This document shows positions 19,890-31,287 of a DNA stretch of 64,000 nt, piece by piece (positions within the stretch are counted from its first letter, which is position 1; every line of letters begins with the position of its first letter). This stretch comes from Mauremys mutica (lineage: Eukaryota; Chordata; Testudines; Geoemydidae): contig NC_059093.1 in assembly GCF_020497125.1 (NCBI RefSeq), forward strand, positions 24,037,910 to 24,101,909, written 5' to 3'. The position numbers and the translations under genes were made by a program. The notes under the pieces were generated by a model. It was not told where the DNA came from. It did not search any database and saw nothing but the letters and a program-made list of their open reading frames with translations.

Positions 19890-20205
19890 CCGAATACTCT
19901 CTCAGTCCTCAAAGAGAGACCTGGAGAAGGAGACTTGCTGAAGCAAAGCCACAGGGGTCTCTGAGGTTTCCCTGGCCCCTCGCCCCTGTCCTGCCTGGCT
20001 GATGTCAGCATCTCTCTGTGAGGTCACCACCTCCCCACCACCTTTGACCAATAGTCTGAGGTCCTGCAAAAGGCCTTTGTGATGTCACTGCCGCACCCCT
20101 CCCTGGCTGTGCTAATGTCCTGCCCCTGGCCAGGCACTTTGGAGGTTTGAGCTACTCCCTGTGGTCACCCCACTCAAGGAGCGTTCGTTCTAGGAAGGAA
20201 GCCGG
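19890..20205 (-). promoter_or_regulatory. Promoter-like CCAAT/CRE unit, copy 2
   Basis: Same element as at 9,945-10,275, in direct orientation to it. On the minus strand GTGACATCAC, ATTGGTC and TGACATCA are all unchanged. Homology extends beyond the unit to about 19,800 (splice-donor-like AAGGTAAGAG on the minus strand) in common with the copies at 27,370 and 54,470. Confidence 0.45.
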
Positions 20206-20209
20206 TAGT

Positions 20210-20395
20210 TTTGGATCATCTACAAATTCTATCAGCTCACTATTTAGCAGATCATTTATGAATATGTTGACTAGTCCTGGTCCCAGTACAGACACCACTA
20301 GTTACCTGTTTCCATCCTGAAAACTGATCATTTATTCCTACCCTTTGTTTCCTGTCTTTTAACCAGTTATTGATCTGCGTGAGGACCTTCCGGAG
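20210..20395 (-). mobile_element. CR1 LINE fragment
   Basis: The plus strand matches the reverse complement of a CR1 segment: GATCATTTATGAATATGTTGA, TCCTGGTCCCAGTACAG, ACACCACTAGTTACC and CCTTTGTTTCCTGTC. The adjoining 20,395-20,880 is another interspersed GC-rich repeat that I cannot classify. Confidence 0.75.
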
Positions 20396-21020
20396 GTGAA
20401 AGTAAGCCGGTATGTTCTGGTATGGGATACCGGCAAGAGCCGTTATGCTGTGCCAGCCCGGCCCGGCTTCCCCAGGCTGGTGATTTAAAGGGCCCAGGGC
20501 TCCCTGCAGTGGCCAGAGCCCCGGGCCCTTTAAATCGCCTCCCGAGCCCCCCTGCCGGAGCCCCAGGGAGCAAATCACTGCCGTGGATGCTGCTCTCTCC
20601 CGCTCTGCCAACACAGAGCAGGGGCGGCAGAAGCTTCCTTACAGTGGGGGGGGGGGCACTGTTGTCCGAACTGTGGCACCCCCATGACACCCCTTCCCTA
20701 AGGACCCACACTCACACCACCTCTCCCCCCGAGGCCACACCCACAGAACGCCTCTCCCAAGACTGCACCCTTCACCCCCCCCTTCCATTATTTGTCCTAA
20801 CAGCCAGTAAAGAGTGGTGGGGCCATGGCCCTCTAAACCCCCTGTTCCAGCACCCCTGACACAGAGCTAAGCAGGCAGCAGTGTGTGTGTGTGTGAGTGA
20901 CAGAGTGCTGTGCTGTGTTGTCAGAGCGGTACCGGTGTGGTGCTCTGCTTTCTCCTTGTTGATATCACTCGGCTGCGTGTGTGAATTCCCTCTGTGTGCT
21001 GCCCCAGCTCTGCAGATAGC

Positions 21021-21668
21021 TGACACAGCAGACCCGACGAGAACCCCCAATAACCACAGAGTCCAGTAAGGTGCAAAGTCACGTCGACTAGGTTTATTGC
21101 GATCTCGGACACAATTGCAGTTCCCTGTAGGTTTCTTAGCCTAACTCAGGGCATACTACGAGAAAGTGCCTCTTGGCAAGGACCCGGCTTAGTGGCGGGA
21201 TTTTCCACTCCCCCTACGGCCGGACAAAGGTTCCGCCCCTGGAGTGCATTCTTATACACAGATACAAACAAGTTACACATCACACCTGACGTATTGAGGT
21301 GCAACCTCTCTACGTAGCAAGTTACAACCCCTCTACGTATTAAGGTACCGCCTTCTACCTTGTACATGTTGGTTCGATCAAAACAACTCTATCCATCATT
21401 TTACCCTTTTGCCCCTGTCATTGGGATGGGTCGGCCTGTTCTCCTGTTATCTATGGAATGTTTCAGTACAGTGTGTTCTAGTGCTGTGTTTATGCTAGGT
21501 GAATATACGTTTATGCAGCATCAGCCCTTTTCGTGCCAGCTTCTGTGAGCAGGGCCTACCTCTGACTCACAGCTTAACTTTGCTTTATGTTAGCAAAGTC
21601 TTGACCATTACTTTAGTTCAGGCCTTAGGCCTCATATTGGGCCTTTATCAGGGCCTGCACTTACTACA
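21021..21668 (-). mobile_element. Probable solo LTR, minus orientation
   Basis: On the minus strand the segment begins TGTAGTAAGTGC and ends GTCTGCTGTGTCA. It has a TATA-like TGTATAAGAATGC and AATAAA (plus-strand TTTATT at 21,093-21,098) followed by a U5-like stretch. I could not find a target duplication, so ends are approximate and the class is unassigned. No internal ERV sequence adjoins it. Confidence 0.6.
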
Positions 21669-22395
21669 CCCTTAGAGTCCATTTCTCCTGGGATTAAGAT
21701 GGCAGCAGGGCTGGCCTGGGTCATCTGACTTGGGCTCATGGAGCTAAAGCTGAGGGGCTAAAATCTGTGGTGCAGATATTTGTGTTCACGCTGAAGCCTG
21801 GGTTCAGAAACCCTCACCCCTCGTGGGGCCTCAGAGGTTGGGCTCGAGCCCATTTGTCTGCACTGTAATTTTATAGTCTTGCAGCCCGAGCCCCATAAGC
21901 CTGAGTCAGCTGACCCGGGCTTTGCGACAGGTGCCCTGGGTGAGTTAATCACAGTGTAGACATAACGTTAGGCTACATCTCCAGTGCAATGAAACACTCT
22001 TGGCTGGCCCGTGTCGGATTAATTGGGGTCATGCGGCTTGGTCTGGAGTAAAGTTGCAGTGTCCGTGTCTCGGCTCAGGCTCAGTCCCCTGCTCTAGGAG
22101 CCCAGAAGGGTGGGAGGGAGTTTAGCGAGTAGAAATGGTAAATCCTGGACTCAATGGCATTTCTCCACTGGTCTGTCTGCTCTGGGGTAGGGACAATAAC
22201 ACGTTCTGCTGCTTTCGTTATTTCAAAGAGTGGTTTAGGATTTTCATTCTCACACATGGTGCTCCCTTCCTCCTTCTATTGGGACTGGGAACTAGCCAAC
22301 CAAAAACCCCACTAAGTTTTAGTAAGGGGCCAACAGTCCCTTACTCGAGCCGGCCCCGTGAGGGTCACTGATGTGCAGAGAAGGCAGCATGAGCT

Positions 22396-22467
22396 GGTCC
22401 CATGGTGTAACGGGCTGCACTCAGGACTCTGAATCCTGCAATCTGTGTTCAAATCTCAGTGGGACCT
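22396..22467 (+). tRNA. tRNA-Gln(CTG)
   Basis: The 72-nt gene has a perfect acceptor stem GGTCCCA/TGGGACC and discriminator T. The D arm is TGGTGTAACGGGCTGCAC and the anticodon stem CAGGA/TCCTG closes a CTCTGAA loop, giving CTG. The T arm (CTGTG/CTCAG around TTCAAAT) has one mismatch. No T4 terminator is close, though TTTG runs occur. It is likely functional or recently so. Confidence 0.88.
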
Positions 22468-22469
22468 TG

Positions 22470-23130
22470 TGTGGGTTTGTGGTAAAGACCTGGAGCTCAC
22501 AAAGCTCCACTTCCCTGTCTCCAGCTGTGCCGAACAAGTCTTTCCCCTCCTGCTGGGTGATTCAGGCTGTGGTGGGTCAGGGCTCTAGAAATGACACCTG
22601 AGGGTTGGGATTCTCATGGCTTCACCTGGTGCCCACAAGTCTGGCACTTGCCACTGTGCTTTCCCTCTTGCCCACCTGGTGCTTGAAGGAAGCAGGGCCA
22701 GGGCCAGGCTTCCTAGTCAGGGCTGGGCAGGTGGAAGCCCAGCAACTCTCCTCTGGGCACCTAGAGTGGAGGCGGCTGGTGCTGAGAGCTCCAAGGGAAG
22801 GCTTAAAAGCCACAGAGGCCAGGGCAAGAGGAGGGGAGGACCATGCCTATGTGTGGCCAGCAGACAGACACAGGGCCAGCCTGCTCCTGGTGGGGCCTCT
22901 GACCGTTCCCACTCATGGTGCTGACTTTGGAAGTGGAGCCGCCCATTTTCTTTGGCAAGTCAGGAAGGGCAAAGGCGAGACTGGAAGCACCTGGGGCTCA
23001 TGCCCCAGCCTTTGTGACACCCAACCCCCAACTCCTTCCCGGGGCTCTAGCTGAAGCCAGAGCATTGGCCTGAGCGGCCAAGAAGAGGTTCCAGCCCTGA
23101 AGGGAGCAGGACTTGCAGCACAAAGTGAGC
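22470..23130. other. Spacer without recognised genes
   Basis: GC-rich single-copy-looking sequence. A 149-codon plus-strand frame (22,605-23,054) has no recognisable domain, and an overlapping 102-codon frame exists in another phase. I see no repeat family or RNA gene. Confidence 0.4.
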
Positions 23131-23131
23131 A

Positions 23132-23204
23132 CAACCACGAGGGGACTCAAATCCTGAATCATCCGATCCACAGGGAGATGCCTTATCCTTTAGGCCACAT
23201 GATG
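23132..23204 (-). pseudogene. tRNA-Arg-type pseudogene
   Basis: On the minus strand TGGCCTAAAGGATAAGGCATCT and GATTTGAGTCCC match vertebrate tRNA-Arg A and B boxes. Acceptor strands CATCATG and CGTGGTT still pair except the first position. The anticodon arm TCTCC/TCGGA has mismatches and its loop CTGTGGA would give GTG rather than an Arg anticodon. Confidence 0.7.
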
Positions 23205-23559
23205 AGGGGATCTAAGCTCTTCTTTGGAAAAGCCGGACACTGTGTTTCTCAGGTCATCTACTGAGGGGGCCGAGATGCTCTGGACACAAGAAGTCGAGTT
23301 CCCAGCGAAACGTGCGACTTAATTCTATGGGGCCAGGTGCAGGGCTTTGGCAGGGAGGCTCAGGCATGTGGGATTGAGGTGCAGTGGATGGACCGGCTGT
23401 CTAGGTGCTTAGATTTAGTCTCCCTGAGGAGGAGGAGGAATCCTGCTGACAGGCAGTGGCTGTGCAGAAAAAGAGGAGGGGTTCCTGGGACTTTTTTTGC
23501 CTCGCTTTTGCCTGCCTGCTCACTCTTGTGGTGAACGGTAAAGATTTTTTTTTCAACAA

Positions 23560-23632
23560 GCCCAGGTAGCTCAGTTGGTAGAGCATCAGGCTCTTAATCT
23601 GATGGTCCAGGGTTCAAGCCCCTGTCTGGGTG
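23560..23632 (+). tRNA. tRNA-Lys(CTT)
   Basis: The 73-nt gene has acceptor GCCCAGG with TCTGGGT, discriminator G, A box TAGCTCAGTTGGTAGAGC and anticodon stem ATCAG..CTGAT with loop GCTCTTAAT (CTT). The B box is GGTTCAAGCCC. A T4 terminator (CTTTTAAG) follows within 10 nt. It is a good candidate for an active gene. Confidence 0.93.
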
Positions 23633-24019
23633 CTCAGCTTTTAAGTTGCCTTGTGTGCCAGGAGCCAAATTCTGTTCACAGCCACACAAGGATTCCCAGA
23701 AGCTGTGGCCATTTCCTGGAATGGTTCCTTTCCTTAGCAATCAGGAGAGAGGCCACATCTGCAGATGCAGAAAGCGCAGTCTCTGGCCCCCAGGAAGTGC
23801 TGTGGGGCCAGGTGCTGAGAAAGCCCCCAGAGGGGGAGCAGCAGAGATGAGGGGAAGGGAGAGAGAGAAGCAATGAGGACAGAGTGCAAGTGTAAAGGGG
23901 GCATCTGGCCTGGCTATTGGGGCAAACTTCCCTGGTTTATACACAACCCTGGTGGAATTGGCCAGTGGAAGGATCTGAGTCCCCACCCCCTTACCCAGAG
24001 GCTGCCTGACCTTGAGGAC

Positions 24020-24963
24020 TGTTAGGATACAGAGATTCAGGCCAGTCTGCAAAGGCCTGTACTTTAAGAATTTAGGTGTATTTTTATCACTTAGCTAGTT
24101 ATAAAGATATAAAAGAGAGAATAATAAATCACTGTCTGTCTGTGTAATGGCCTTCTCTCACTGTGACAGTCTGAGGCCTGGTTCTTTGGCTAAGCAGCAA
24201 AGGCAGCCATAAGCTGGGAAGTGTATGGTCACATCCTCACGTTCCCAACTAGTCACACTGAAATAAGGTGCTATTGGGCTGTGAGGAATACAATCCTGTC
24301 CTGATATTCCTATCACCTCCAGAGAAAGGGAAACTTAGTTTGGTAGCATCCTGTCTGGCAAGAACTCACTTATCAATAGACACAGCTGGAAAACCCTTAT
24401 GTCTGTATAGCTGTAGTTGTGAAATCCTCCCTTCTGTATTGTTTTGTATGTTTATTTGCATGGTCTCTGTCTGGTTCTGTGATTGTTTCTGTCTGCTGTA
24501 TAATTCATTTTGTTGGGTGTAAACCAATGAAGGTGGTGGAATATAATTGGTTAAATAATCATGTTACAGTATGTTAGGATTGGTTAGCTAAATTTCAGTA
24601 AAATGATTGGTTAAGGAATAGCTAAGCAAAACTCAGGTTTTACTATATAGTCTGCAGTCAATCAGGAAGGCGGGGGGGGGGGGGGGATGGGGCCAAGGAC
24701 TGGGGATGGGGGAATTGGGATCCTGTTTTGCTACAGGGGGAAATGGAAACAGGGGATGGGAACAGAAACAGGGACACAGGCAAGGCTCTGTGGTGTCAGA
24801 GCTGAGAAGGGGACACTAAGGAAGGAAACTGGAATCATGCTTGATGGACGCTCACCCCAATAAACATCGAATTGTTTGCGCCTTTGGACTTCGGGTATTG
24901 TTGCTCTCTGTTCATGCAAGAAGGACCAGGGAAGTGAGAGGGTGAAGGAATAAGCCCTCTAAC
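24020..24963 (+). mobile_element. Solo LTR, about 0.94 kb
   Basis: It starts TGTTAGGATACAGAG and ends CCCTCTAAC. It contains a TATA-like CTATATAGTCTGCAG (about 24,644), a G-rich tract (24,671-24,687) and AATAAACATCGAATTG near 24,860. The 3' two-thirds match 6,059-6,630. I did not find a clear target duplication. Short frames inside are not retroviral genes. Confidence 0.7.
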
Positions 24964-25024
24964 CCTGTCATTTGTTGCTCTAGGCTCCATATGTACGAGC
25001 ACATTCACATCCCACTCCTGACAC

Positions 25025-25760
25025 AATCACTGTCTTCTATCTGACAAAATAGCCTAATTTTAACCTCTCCTGTAACATTACACCACCAACTATTTAGCAT
25101 TTGTATGAGAGAAGTTGTAAGGAATCCAAACATCTTCAAAAGTGGTGCATGTAGAGCCCCTAGCTGGGTAAATTCCAAGCTCCTTACCCAGAAGAGTCTT
25201 GGCGTGGCTTGAGGGGGGCAGGCTTGGCTGGTCAATATAGAGGGGGAGGGAGAAGGGTACATTGACAGTGTAGAATGTGAGACTCATAAGCTGTGGTTAT
25301 GTGCTCTGAGAGTTAGCCCCTTGCTTTACATTTAAGGTCAGGGAGGGATATTATAACCAAGTGTTCTGGCAAAACTTTTCCCCCGGCCTGGTCAGTGAAT
25401 CCTATGGTGAGAAACTTTCTGTGCATTTCAGTTTCTTGTATTGTTGGATGGGGCCTGAGGTGCTGGAAGGGAAATGTCCATGGAAAACTTGGACATCACT
25501 CTTGTCCGAAAAAAGGCAGGTGTTAGACACAATCGCTTCTCGTATTCCCGTGGAATCCGAGTCTAGCTGAAGAATTTCTGTCTATCCTAGAGAGAATCAT
25601 TCCATTGTAAATACAAATGAAATGAGATCTTCAGGTCGAGTCAGCGCCTTTTAAAAATATTTAGTGAGCAAAAAGCCATTCTTTGCCTTGTTGATAAGGA
25701 CAAGAAGCCCTCTTTGCCTTTCCATTTAACATGCAAAATGAATGGAGATTTTCATTGAAA
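25025..25760. other. Spacer without recognised genes
   Basis: AT-rich sequence with short frames only. The first 20 bases (ending near 25,022) are the reverse complement of a 20-mer at 5,369, which suggests another old repeat terminus. I could not define an element. Confidence 0.35.
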
Positions 25761-25768
25761 AACTTCTG

Positions 25769-25839
25769 GTTTTTAGGGGGAATTGAACCCAGGCCATGGC
25801 TGTTAAAACACCAGAACCCACTGCTTAAAGCACCAGGGA
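25769..25839 (-). pseudogene. tRNA-Glu-like pseudogene with TTA anticodon loop
   Basis: On the minus strand the acceptor 5' strand TCCCTGG and the B box GGTTCAATTCC are those of tRNA-Glu. The 3' acceptor strand reads CTAAAAA and cannot pair, and the D arm is scrambled (TGCTTTAAGCAGTGG). The anticodon stem TGGTG/AGCCA is imperfect and the loop TTTTAAC would read TTA. It is clearly a pseudogene. Confidence 0.7.
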
Positions 25840-25889
25840 AGGCTGTTTTTTTCTGACAGCCAGTGTTGTTTTTCTCAGCCTCCTACTTC

Positions 25890-26045
25890 ACCAATGTCAG
25901 ACTCTGAGTGCAGTTAAGCTCTGGAATAGGCTCCCAAAGGCGTCTGTGGTGTCTCTGTCCTCAGAGGTTTTTAAGAACAGGTTGAACAAACCTCTGTCGA
26001 GGATACTCTGCATATACTTGGTCCCATAGACAACCTGCTCTGGCT
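25890..26045 (+). mobile_element. CR1 LINE 3' fragment
   Basis: It has the same block as at 4,240-4,395 (GGAATAGGCTCCCAAAGG, TCAGAGGTTTTTAAGAACAGG, GACAACCTGCTCTGG). The fragments are about 85-90 percent alike by eye. Confidence 0.8.
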
Positions 26046-26534
26046 CTATCTGCTACCTTCATCGTGTTTGGATGTAAAGGTGGGAAATTGGCCCCTCTTT
26101 CAAGTTTAAATGTTGTAACTTCTACATCTAGACTGGGGTGGCCAACCTGAGCCAACGTAACTGCCAAACGTGCACCTTTGTATGCAACTGCTGAGTCAGT
26201 TGTGAACCTTGCTACCATTATCATTATCCCTTTGAAATGATGATGGTGATGGACACTTGGCTCTATATCCCAGAGTGCCCTGGACGTCTGCAGGCTGCAT
26301 TAGCCAATCCAACCATTTGGCACTTACAGATGGGCACCTCTGTATTGTGCCTGAGTCTTGTACAGCTATGAATGGCTGGTAGATGCCGATATTTTCCCCT
26401 CTTTTTAACCAGCACTAATACCCAGCCAGGCCAGGGCTGGGAAGAGAGAGAGCAGCAGGTTTCCCCTATTGTGACCATCTCGCTTTTTCTTGACTAGCTT
26501 CACCTCTGCACCAACTTGTTCTTTTCACATGTGA

Positions 26535-26607
26535 GCCTGGCTAACTCAGTTGGCAGAGCATCAGACTTTTAATCTGAGGGTCCAGGGTTCAAGTCCCTGT
26601 TCAGGTG
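26535..26607 (+). tRNA. tRNA-Lys(TTT)
   Basis: Acceptor GCCTGGC/TTCAGGT has one mismatch at pair 7. Discriminator is G, the anticodon stem ATCAGA/TCTGAG with loop CTTTTAA gives TTT, and the B box is GGTTCAAGTCC. Position 10 (AACTCAG for AGCTCAG) is altered. Its flanks are homologous to those of the Lys genes at 41,558 and 49,555, which share GAGAG.GCAGCAGGTTT upstream. No T4 run is close downstream. Confidence 0.85.
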
Positions 26608-26839
26608 AAAAACTTCTTACTGTGATTATAAAAATCTGTCTTTCTGGAGTCTTGTTCAGTGTTACTCTTTCTCTCCAGGATTTTGCCTTTCCTAAGAAGG
26701 GCCTTCCTGTGGGGGGGATTGAAGGAGCAACTCCTTGACATCCCCTCTGTCCTTGCAGGCTGGAGGAATAAAGTCCTCTGGGCATATAGCATGTTCCTCC
26801 CCTGCAGACACAAACACACAGAATAGTCATAAGGAATTA

Positions 26840-27105
26840 GAATTAGAATCCACCACTTTCCTTGGGAGCTTGTTCCTGTCGTGAATCATCCTCGCTGTTG
26901 AATATTTGTGCCTTAGTTGTAATATGAATTTGTCTCTTTTCACCTTCCAGCCATTGGGTCTTGTTATGCCTTTCTCTGCTCGATTAAAGAGCCCTTTAAT
27001 ACCCAATCTTTTCTCTCCATTAAGGCCCTTCAACACTTCAGTGAAATCACCTTTCAATCTTCTTTTGATAAGCTAAACAGGTTGAGCTCGTTCAATAGCA
27101 AAGAG
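26840..27105 (-). mobile_element. CR1 3' segment, inverted relative to its own continuation
   Basis: Positions 26,840-27,105 run in the same direction as 10,465-10,730 (minus-strand CR1). From 27,107 the CR1 continues in the opposite direction, as at 53,965-54,420. Arm B has thus suffered a local inversion inside the CR1. The breakpoint lies close to GTTCAATAGCAAAGAGC. Confidence 0.75.
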
Positions 27106-27106
27106 C

Positions 27107-27330
27107 AACCAAATGTTCTGAGGGCTGGAGAAAAATGTCTTCTAGGGAAAGTGGTGGATTCTCCATCTCCTGATGTCATTTAATGAAGACTAGATCCCTT
27201 TCTGGAATGTGTTTGTCCCAAAAGTAGCTATTGTGTTATACAGGAGGCCTGTGATATGCAGGGGGTCAGATTAGATGCTCTAATGGTCTCTTCTGGCCAT
27301 AAAGTCAACTAATTTCTGAAAAACTGAGTG
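27107..27330 (+). mobile_element. CR1 LINE 3' terminal part
   Basis: It begins AAATGTTCTGAGGGCTGG, then jumps at GGGAAAGTGGTGGATTC to the terminal CR1 portion and ends GGTCAGATTAGATGC with TCTTCTGGCCATAAAGTC. This is a deleted copy of 53,965-54,415. Confidence 0.75.
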
Positions 27331-27369
27331 TAGCATTGGGAGCAGCATCTGATGTTTTCCTGTCTAGCC

Positions 27370-27690
27370 GGCTTGCTTCCTAGAACGAACACTCCTTGAG
27401 TGGGGTGATCCACAAGGAGTAGCTCAAACCTCCAAAGTGCCTGGGCAGGGGCAGGATATTAGCACAGCAAGGGAGGGGTGTGGCAGTGACATCACAAAGG
27501 CCTTTTTCAGGACCTCAGACTATTGGTCAAAAGTGGTGGGGAGGTGGTGACCTTACAGAGAGATGCTGACATCAGGCAGGCAGGACAGGGGCGAGGGGCC
27601 AGGGAAACATCAGAGACCCCTGTGGCTTTGCTTCAGCAAGTCTCCTTCTCCAGGTCTCTCTTTGAGGACTGAGAGAGTATTCGGGTTCAG
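27370..27690 (+). promoter_or_regulatory. Promoter-like CCAAT/CRE unit, copy 3
   Basis: The plus strand shows GGGAGGGGTGTGG, GTGACATCAC, ATTGGTC and TGACATCA in the same order as the other three copies. Downstream, TTTAGAAGGTAAGAGCC resembles a splice donor. No coding exon follows. Confidence 0.45.
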
Positions 27691-28445
27691 GCACGTGAGT
27701 GCCAGGAGGAACCTCTTTTGAGTTTTCTCCTTCCCTTTTAGTGATTTTACTAGAAAACAGAAGTCCCTGTTTAGAAGGTAAGAGCCTCCTCAAGGGAAGG
27801 GGTGTCATGGGTGTGTCACAGTTCAGATGCCAGTGGCCCCCCTACACTGTCAGGAAGTTCCCACCACCCTGCTCTGTGTTCGCAGGGCGGGAGAGAGCAG
27901 CATCCACGGCAGTGATTTGCTCCTGGCTAGTGGAGCAGAGCAGCAGGTTCAGCTGTCAGAACTTCCCAGAGCGATGAAAGGGGAAGGGCCCCTGGCTCTG
28001 TAGCAGGAATGCAGGGCAGGCGAGTTCACGGCAGGCATTGTGGGATACTGGGGAAGGCCAGCTATGGTGATATAATGAACAGCAGCATTTACTCTGTTAC
28101 TTTAAGTTTGCTGCAAAAAGCTCTAGCCCTCTCATTGAAGTTGTATTATTTTGTCAGCAAAACAGGGCACTTTTGTCGCCAGACGTGGCATTGCAGTGTG
28201 TACACCAGCCACAAGCTACCGACCGAGAGAGCGTTGTGTGTTTTTCACACACCTGAGCAATATAATTCTGCTGAAACAACTTTGTAGTGCAGACCTGGCC
28301 AAAGATTCACTCACACACTGCTTGCAAGGAAAACCTCACCTGCTCCTCTGCTTTGCAGAATCCAAACACAAGCAAAGCTTGTTAGGCCCTGGTAGCAATG
28401 GCAGAGAGTCAGGTGTGGGCAGACAGTAGGTTATAGTTGCCCCCG

Positions 28446-28519
28446 GGCACCATGGCTTAGCTGGCTAAAGCTTCTGTTTTGTAAACAGGAGATCCTAGGT
28501 TCAACGCCCAGTGGTGCCT
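28446..28519 (+). tRNA. tRNA-Thr(TGT)
   Basis: The acceptor stem GGCACCA/TGGTGCC is perfect with discriminator T. The anticodon stem TCTGT/ACAGG closes a TTTGTAA loop, giving TGT. The T stem CTAGG/CCCAG has one mismatch. It is the arm-B partner of the CGT gene at 9,564. No terminator T4 is visible within 40 nt. Confidence 0.85.
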
Positions 28520-29932
28520 TGTTGACTGGTTGTTGGGGCACCTGGTATTGGCTACTGTCAGAAGACAAGATTCAGAGCTAGGTGGCCCTTTGGTCTAGCC
28601 CAGTACAGTTTTCATTATGTTTTAAATAACACTCACAGGCATTGATAACAGAATTACTGAAGGTTTGGGAGTTAGGAGCGGGTAGGTCAGTGGTCCAGTC
28701 CCCACACAGATGACCCCCTCCGTCTGGGACAGGGGCAGGTCGGAGCTCTCCCCCAAATGCTCATTGTGGCTGCCAGAATCTGTGAGCAGCTTGTTTAGTT
28801 TACAGCAAAGGTTGAGTCCTGCTTTGTGCACTGTGTGTGAGAATGAAAATCCTAAACCGACCTTTGAAATATCGAATGCAGCAGGACGTGTTATTGTCCC
28901 TGCCCCAGAGCAGACAGACCAATGGAGAAATGCCGTCGAGTCCAAGGTAACACTCCACTGGCATTTTACCTTTTTTGCTGGCTAAACTCCTTCTTATCTG
29001 CCTGGCCCAGGCTGTCCTCTGCCTCAGCTGCTGCTCCCGGCCTGCTCTAGAGTCAAACGCGCAGGGCCCCCAAAGGAACAGAGGCTGGGACAGGGCAGCA
29101 GCCTGGGCTGGGCTGGGAAGATGCTGGGAGTTCTCGTTCCCTGAGAACTGGCCTGGCTCCCTTCTCAACAGCAAAGAAATCAATTCCACGTCCCCTCCCC
29201 AGAAAAACCAGCCTGGATCCAAGGGCAGCAGGGGACGATTCCCGCCAGTTCCCACCGAGGCAGGAGAGAAGCCAGGGCATTTCTAGCAGAGCTTATGGAA
29301 CTGAGGTGGGGAAACCAGCCTTTAATAACAGGCAGTTCCAGTTTAAGCTCAGTGTTTTTAACAATTTCTACAACATTAAATAACCCTTTAATCATAGTGT
29401 CACCATCCATAAAATTGCTTCAGCCTCCTAAGTGCCCAACTAAAAATCTTTTCAAATCCAAGGGAGTGGAGATCAGTCAATGTTCAGAGTCATCCCACAT
29501 AAAAGAATCATGTTGTGGTACATAGTGGCCCCATTGCCTTTCCCTCCTCCTCCAGAGTAAGAATGTGATCAGCTCACACTGAGGGGGTGCAACACCCCTC
29601 CCTTGGTCTCTATGCTAGAGCTGCTATCAGCTCAGTGTCCTTCCCACAAGAGTTGGCTGCTGAGAGGGTTGCGATGGGGTAAATGAAGGCAGAGGAGGAT
29701 TGTTCCTGGTGGGTTTTCTTTGTGTGTCTCTGTGATCCTGCTGGAGGAAGCATGATTTGAGTTTGTTTCAGTGGCTTGGGTTGGGCTGAGGTTGTGACCC
29801 TGAGCACAGGGGTTCCTGTGCTCTCTGCTCCTAGCCCCTCAGGGAATGGACAATGGAGCAGCTTCAGAAAGTGGATAGAAAGTAGCCTAAGAAAGTGTAG
29901 CATAAGTGAGAAGGAGAAACAACCTTGTCAGC

Positions 29933-30004
29933 TCCCTGGTGGTCTAGTGGTTAGGATTTGGCCATTTCCCTGTTAAGGTCTGGGTTCAATTCCCAGTCAG
30001 GAAA
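29933..30004 (+). tRNA. tRNA-Glu(TTC), probably decaying
   Basis: The acceptor is TCCCTGG/TCAGGAA with one mismatch. The A box (GGTCTAGTGGTTAGG) and B box (GGTTCAATTCC) are intact. The loop ATTTCCC gives TTC, but the anticodon stem TGGCC/TGTTA has a mismatch and two G:U pairs. Compared with arm A (2,770) it has more defects, so arm A probably keeps the better gene. Confidence 0.75.
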
Positions 30005-30105
30005 AAGTGACTTTAAACTAAAACTGCTTCTGTTATTCTTCACTTACAACATAAACAAATCCATGGTATTTTCCTGATTCCCCCATCTTCCCAGTGTCTC
30101 CATGG

Positions 30106-30301
30106 CAGGGCTGGCTCCAGGCACCAGCACAGCAAGCAGGTCCCTGGGGTGGTCAATGGAAAGGGGAGGCTTCAGCAGCAATTCGCCCCTCTCAGAGGGA
30201 AGGACTTTAGGCCAAAAGCAGCAGAGGTAGAGCTGCCGTTGATTGCAGCTTTTTTATTTTTTTTTCCACTTGGGGCGGCAAAAACACTGGAACTGGCCCT
30301 G
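30106..30301. mobile_element. Non-autonomous hAT-like element, arm-B copy
   Basis: Ends are CAGGGCTGGCTCCAG and CTGGAACTGGCCCTG inverted on each other, with a perfect 8-bp CTCCATGG duplication (30,098-30,105 and 30,302-30,309). It is orthologous to 2,463-2,668 in arm A. Confidence 0.88.
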
Positions 30302-31287
30302 CTCCATGGAAGACAATTTGTTAAATCCCAGATGAGTGCAGTTCTATCAGTTCTCAGCCTGAGTCCTTAGGTCTTAATCCTGAGGATATTGTCCCACCAT
30401 GGGGCCATTTCCCACCTCTCTTTCCTAGGGAAGCACAATTTTCCTTGCACAGACACAGGAACAGCAAGATCTTTCTCTGTCCCTTGTGCAAAGCAGGGGG
30501 CCAAATTCCACGGAAACAATGGACAAGCAGGGGGCCCTGGGCACATCCAGCCCTGGCCGTGAGATGTTCCCTCCCCTCTTTCTTTATGCCCCTGTTGTTA
30601 TTTCATGGATTGTCTGGGATGGGGGAAAAGCTGAGTTCACTCCAGGTGGAGGGGAAAAGAACCCTGAAAATCTCAGGATCCAACCCCTGCTACCAAGATC
30701 ACTGAGGTGCTGGGAATCTGCATGGGAAAGGGACTGTGTGAATTGTCAAGGTGGGGAATGAATAACAATTTACAACTAGATCCACCTCATTAACCACTGA
30801 CACAGGCTAATCCTGCTGCAGCTAGAAGGGAAACTGGGAGTGATTCTTTGCTGTTCAGCCATGGAAACAGTGACCCAATTGCACCACAGTGAATGTGCTG
30901 GGGAAAGCTGGACTTCACAGGCAGGTGGCAATAGCAGATCCTAGAAATACCTGGAGCTCCCCACAGCACTTTTACCACCAGGGTCAGATGTTTAGCGACT
31001 CACAGTGCCCCCTCCCCCTCCCATTACCTTCCAGCAGAAGGTGGCAGCACCCCCCACCCAATGCAGGGGAGAGGGCTGAGTGTATCTCTGCACCCTGAGT
31101 CCAGGACACCCACTCTCTCTGCCCCACACATCGAATCTGGCCCTGCTGCAAAGTGACCCCTAAGAACCAGCAGCCTCCAGGACCGCAGGTTTGGCTCTCA
31201 GAGCAGGGAATGTGTCCCTCATGCTGCTTTTAGACCACTGGATGTTCTGGGAATAGGACAGCTCTGAGTGTAACCTGCAGCCCATCT

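Larger units (their letters stand above)
18885..20205. repeat. Inverted duplication partner of 54,470-55,745
   Basis: The block contains a MIR-like SINE (about 18,905-19,130, minus), a low-complexity AC/AG-rich stretch, a spacer and the CCAAT/CRE unit. All are found in inverse order at 54,470-55,745. Homology at the far end stops exactly where the Penelope insertion begins near 55,755. Confidence 0.85.
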
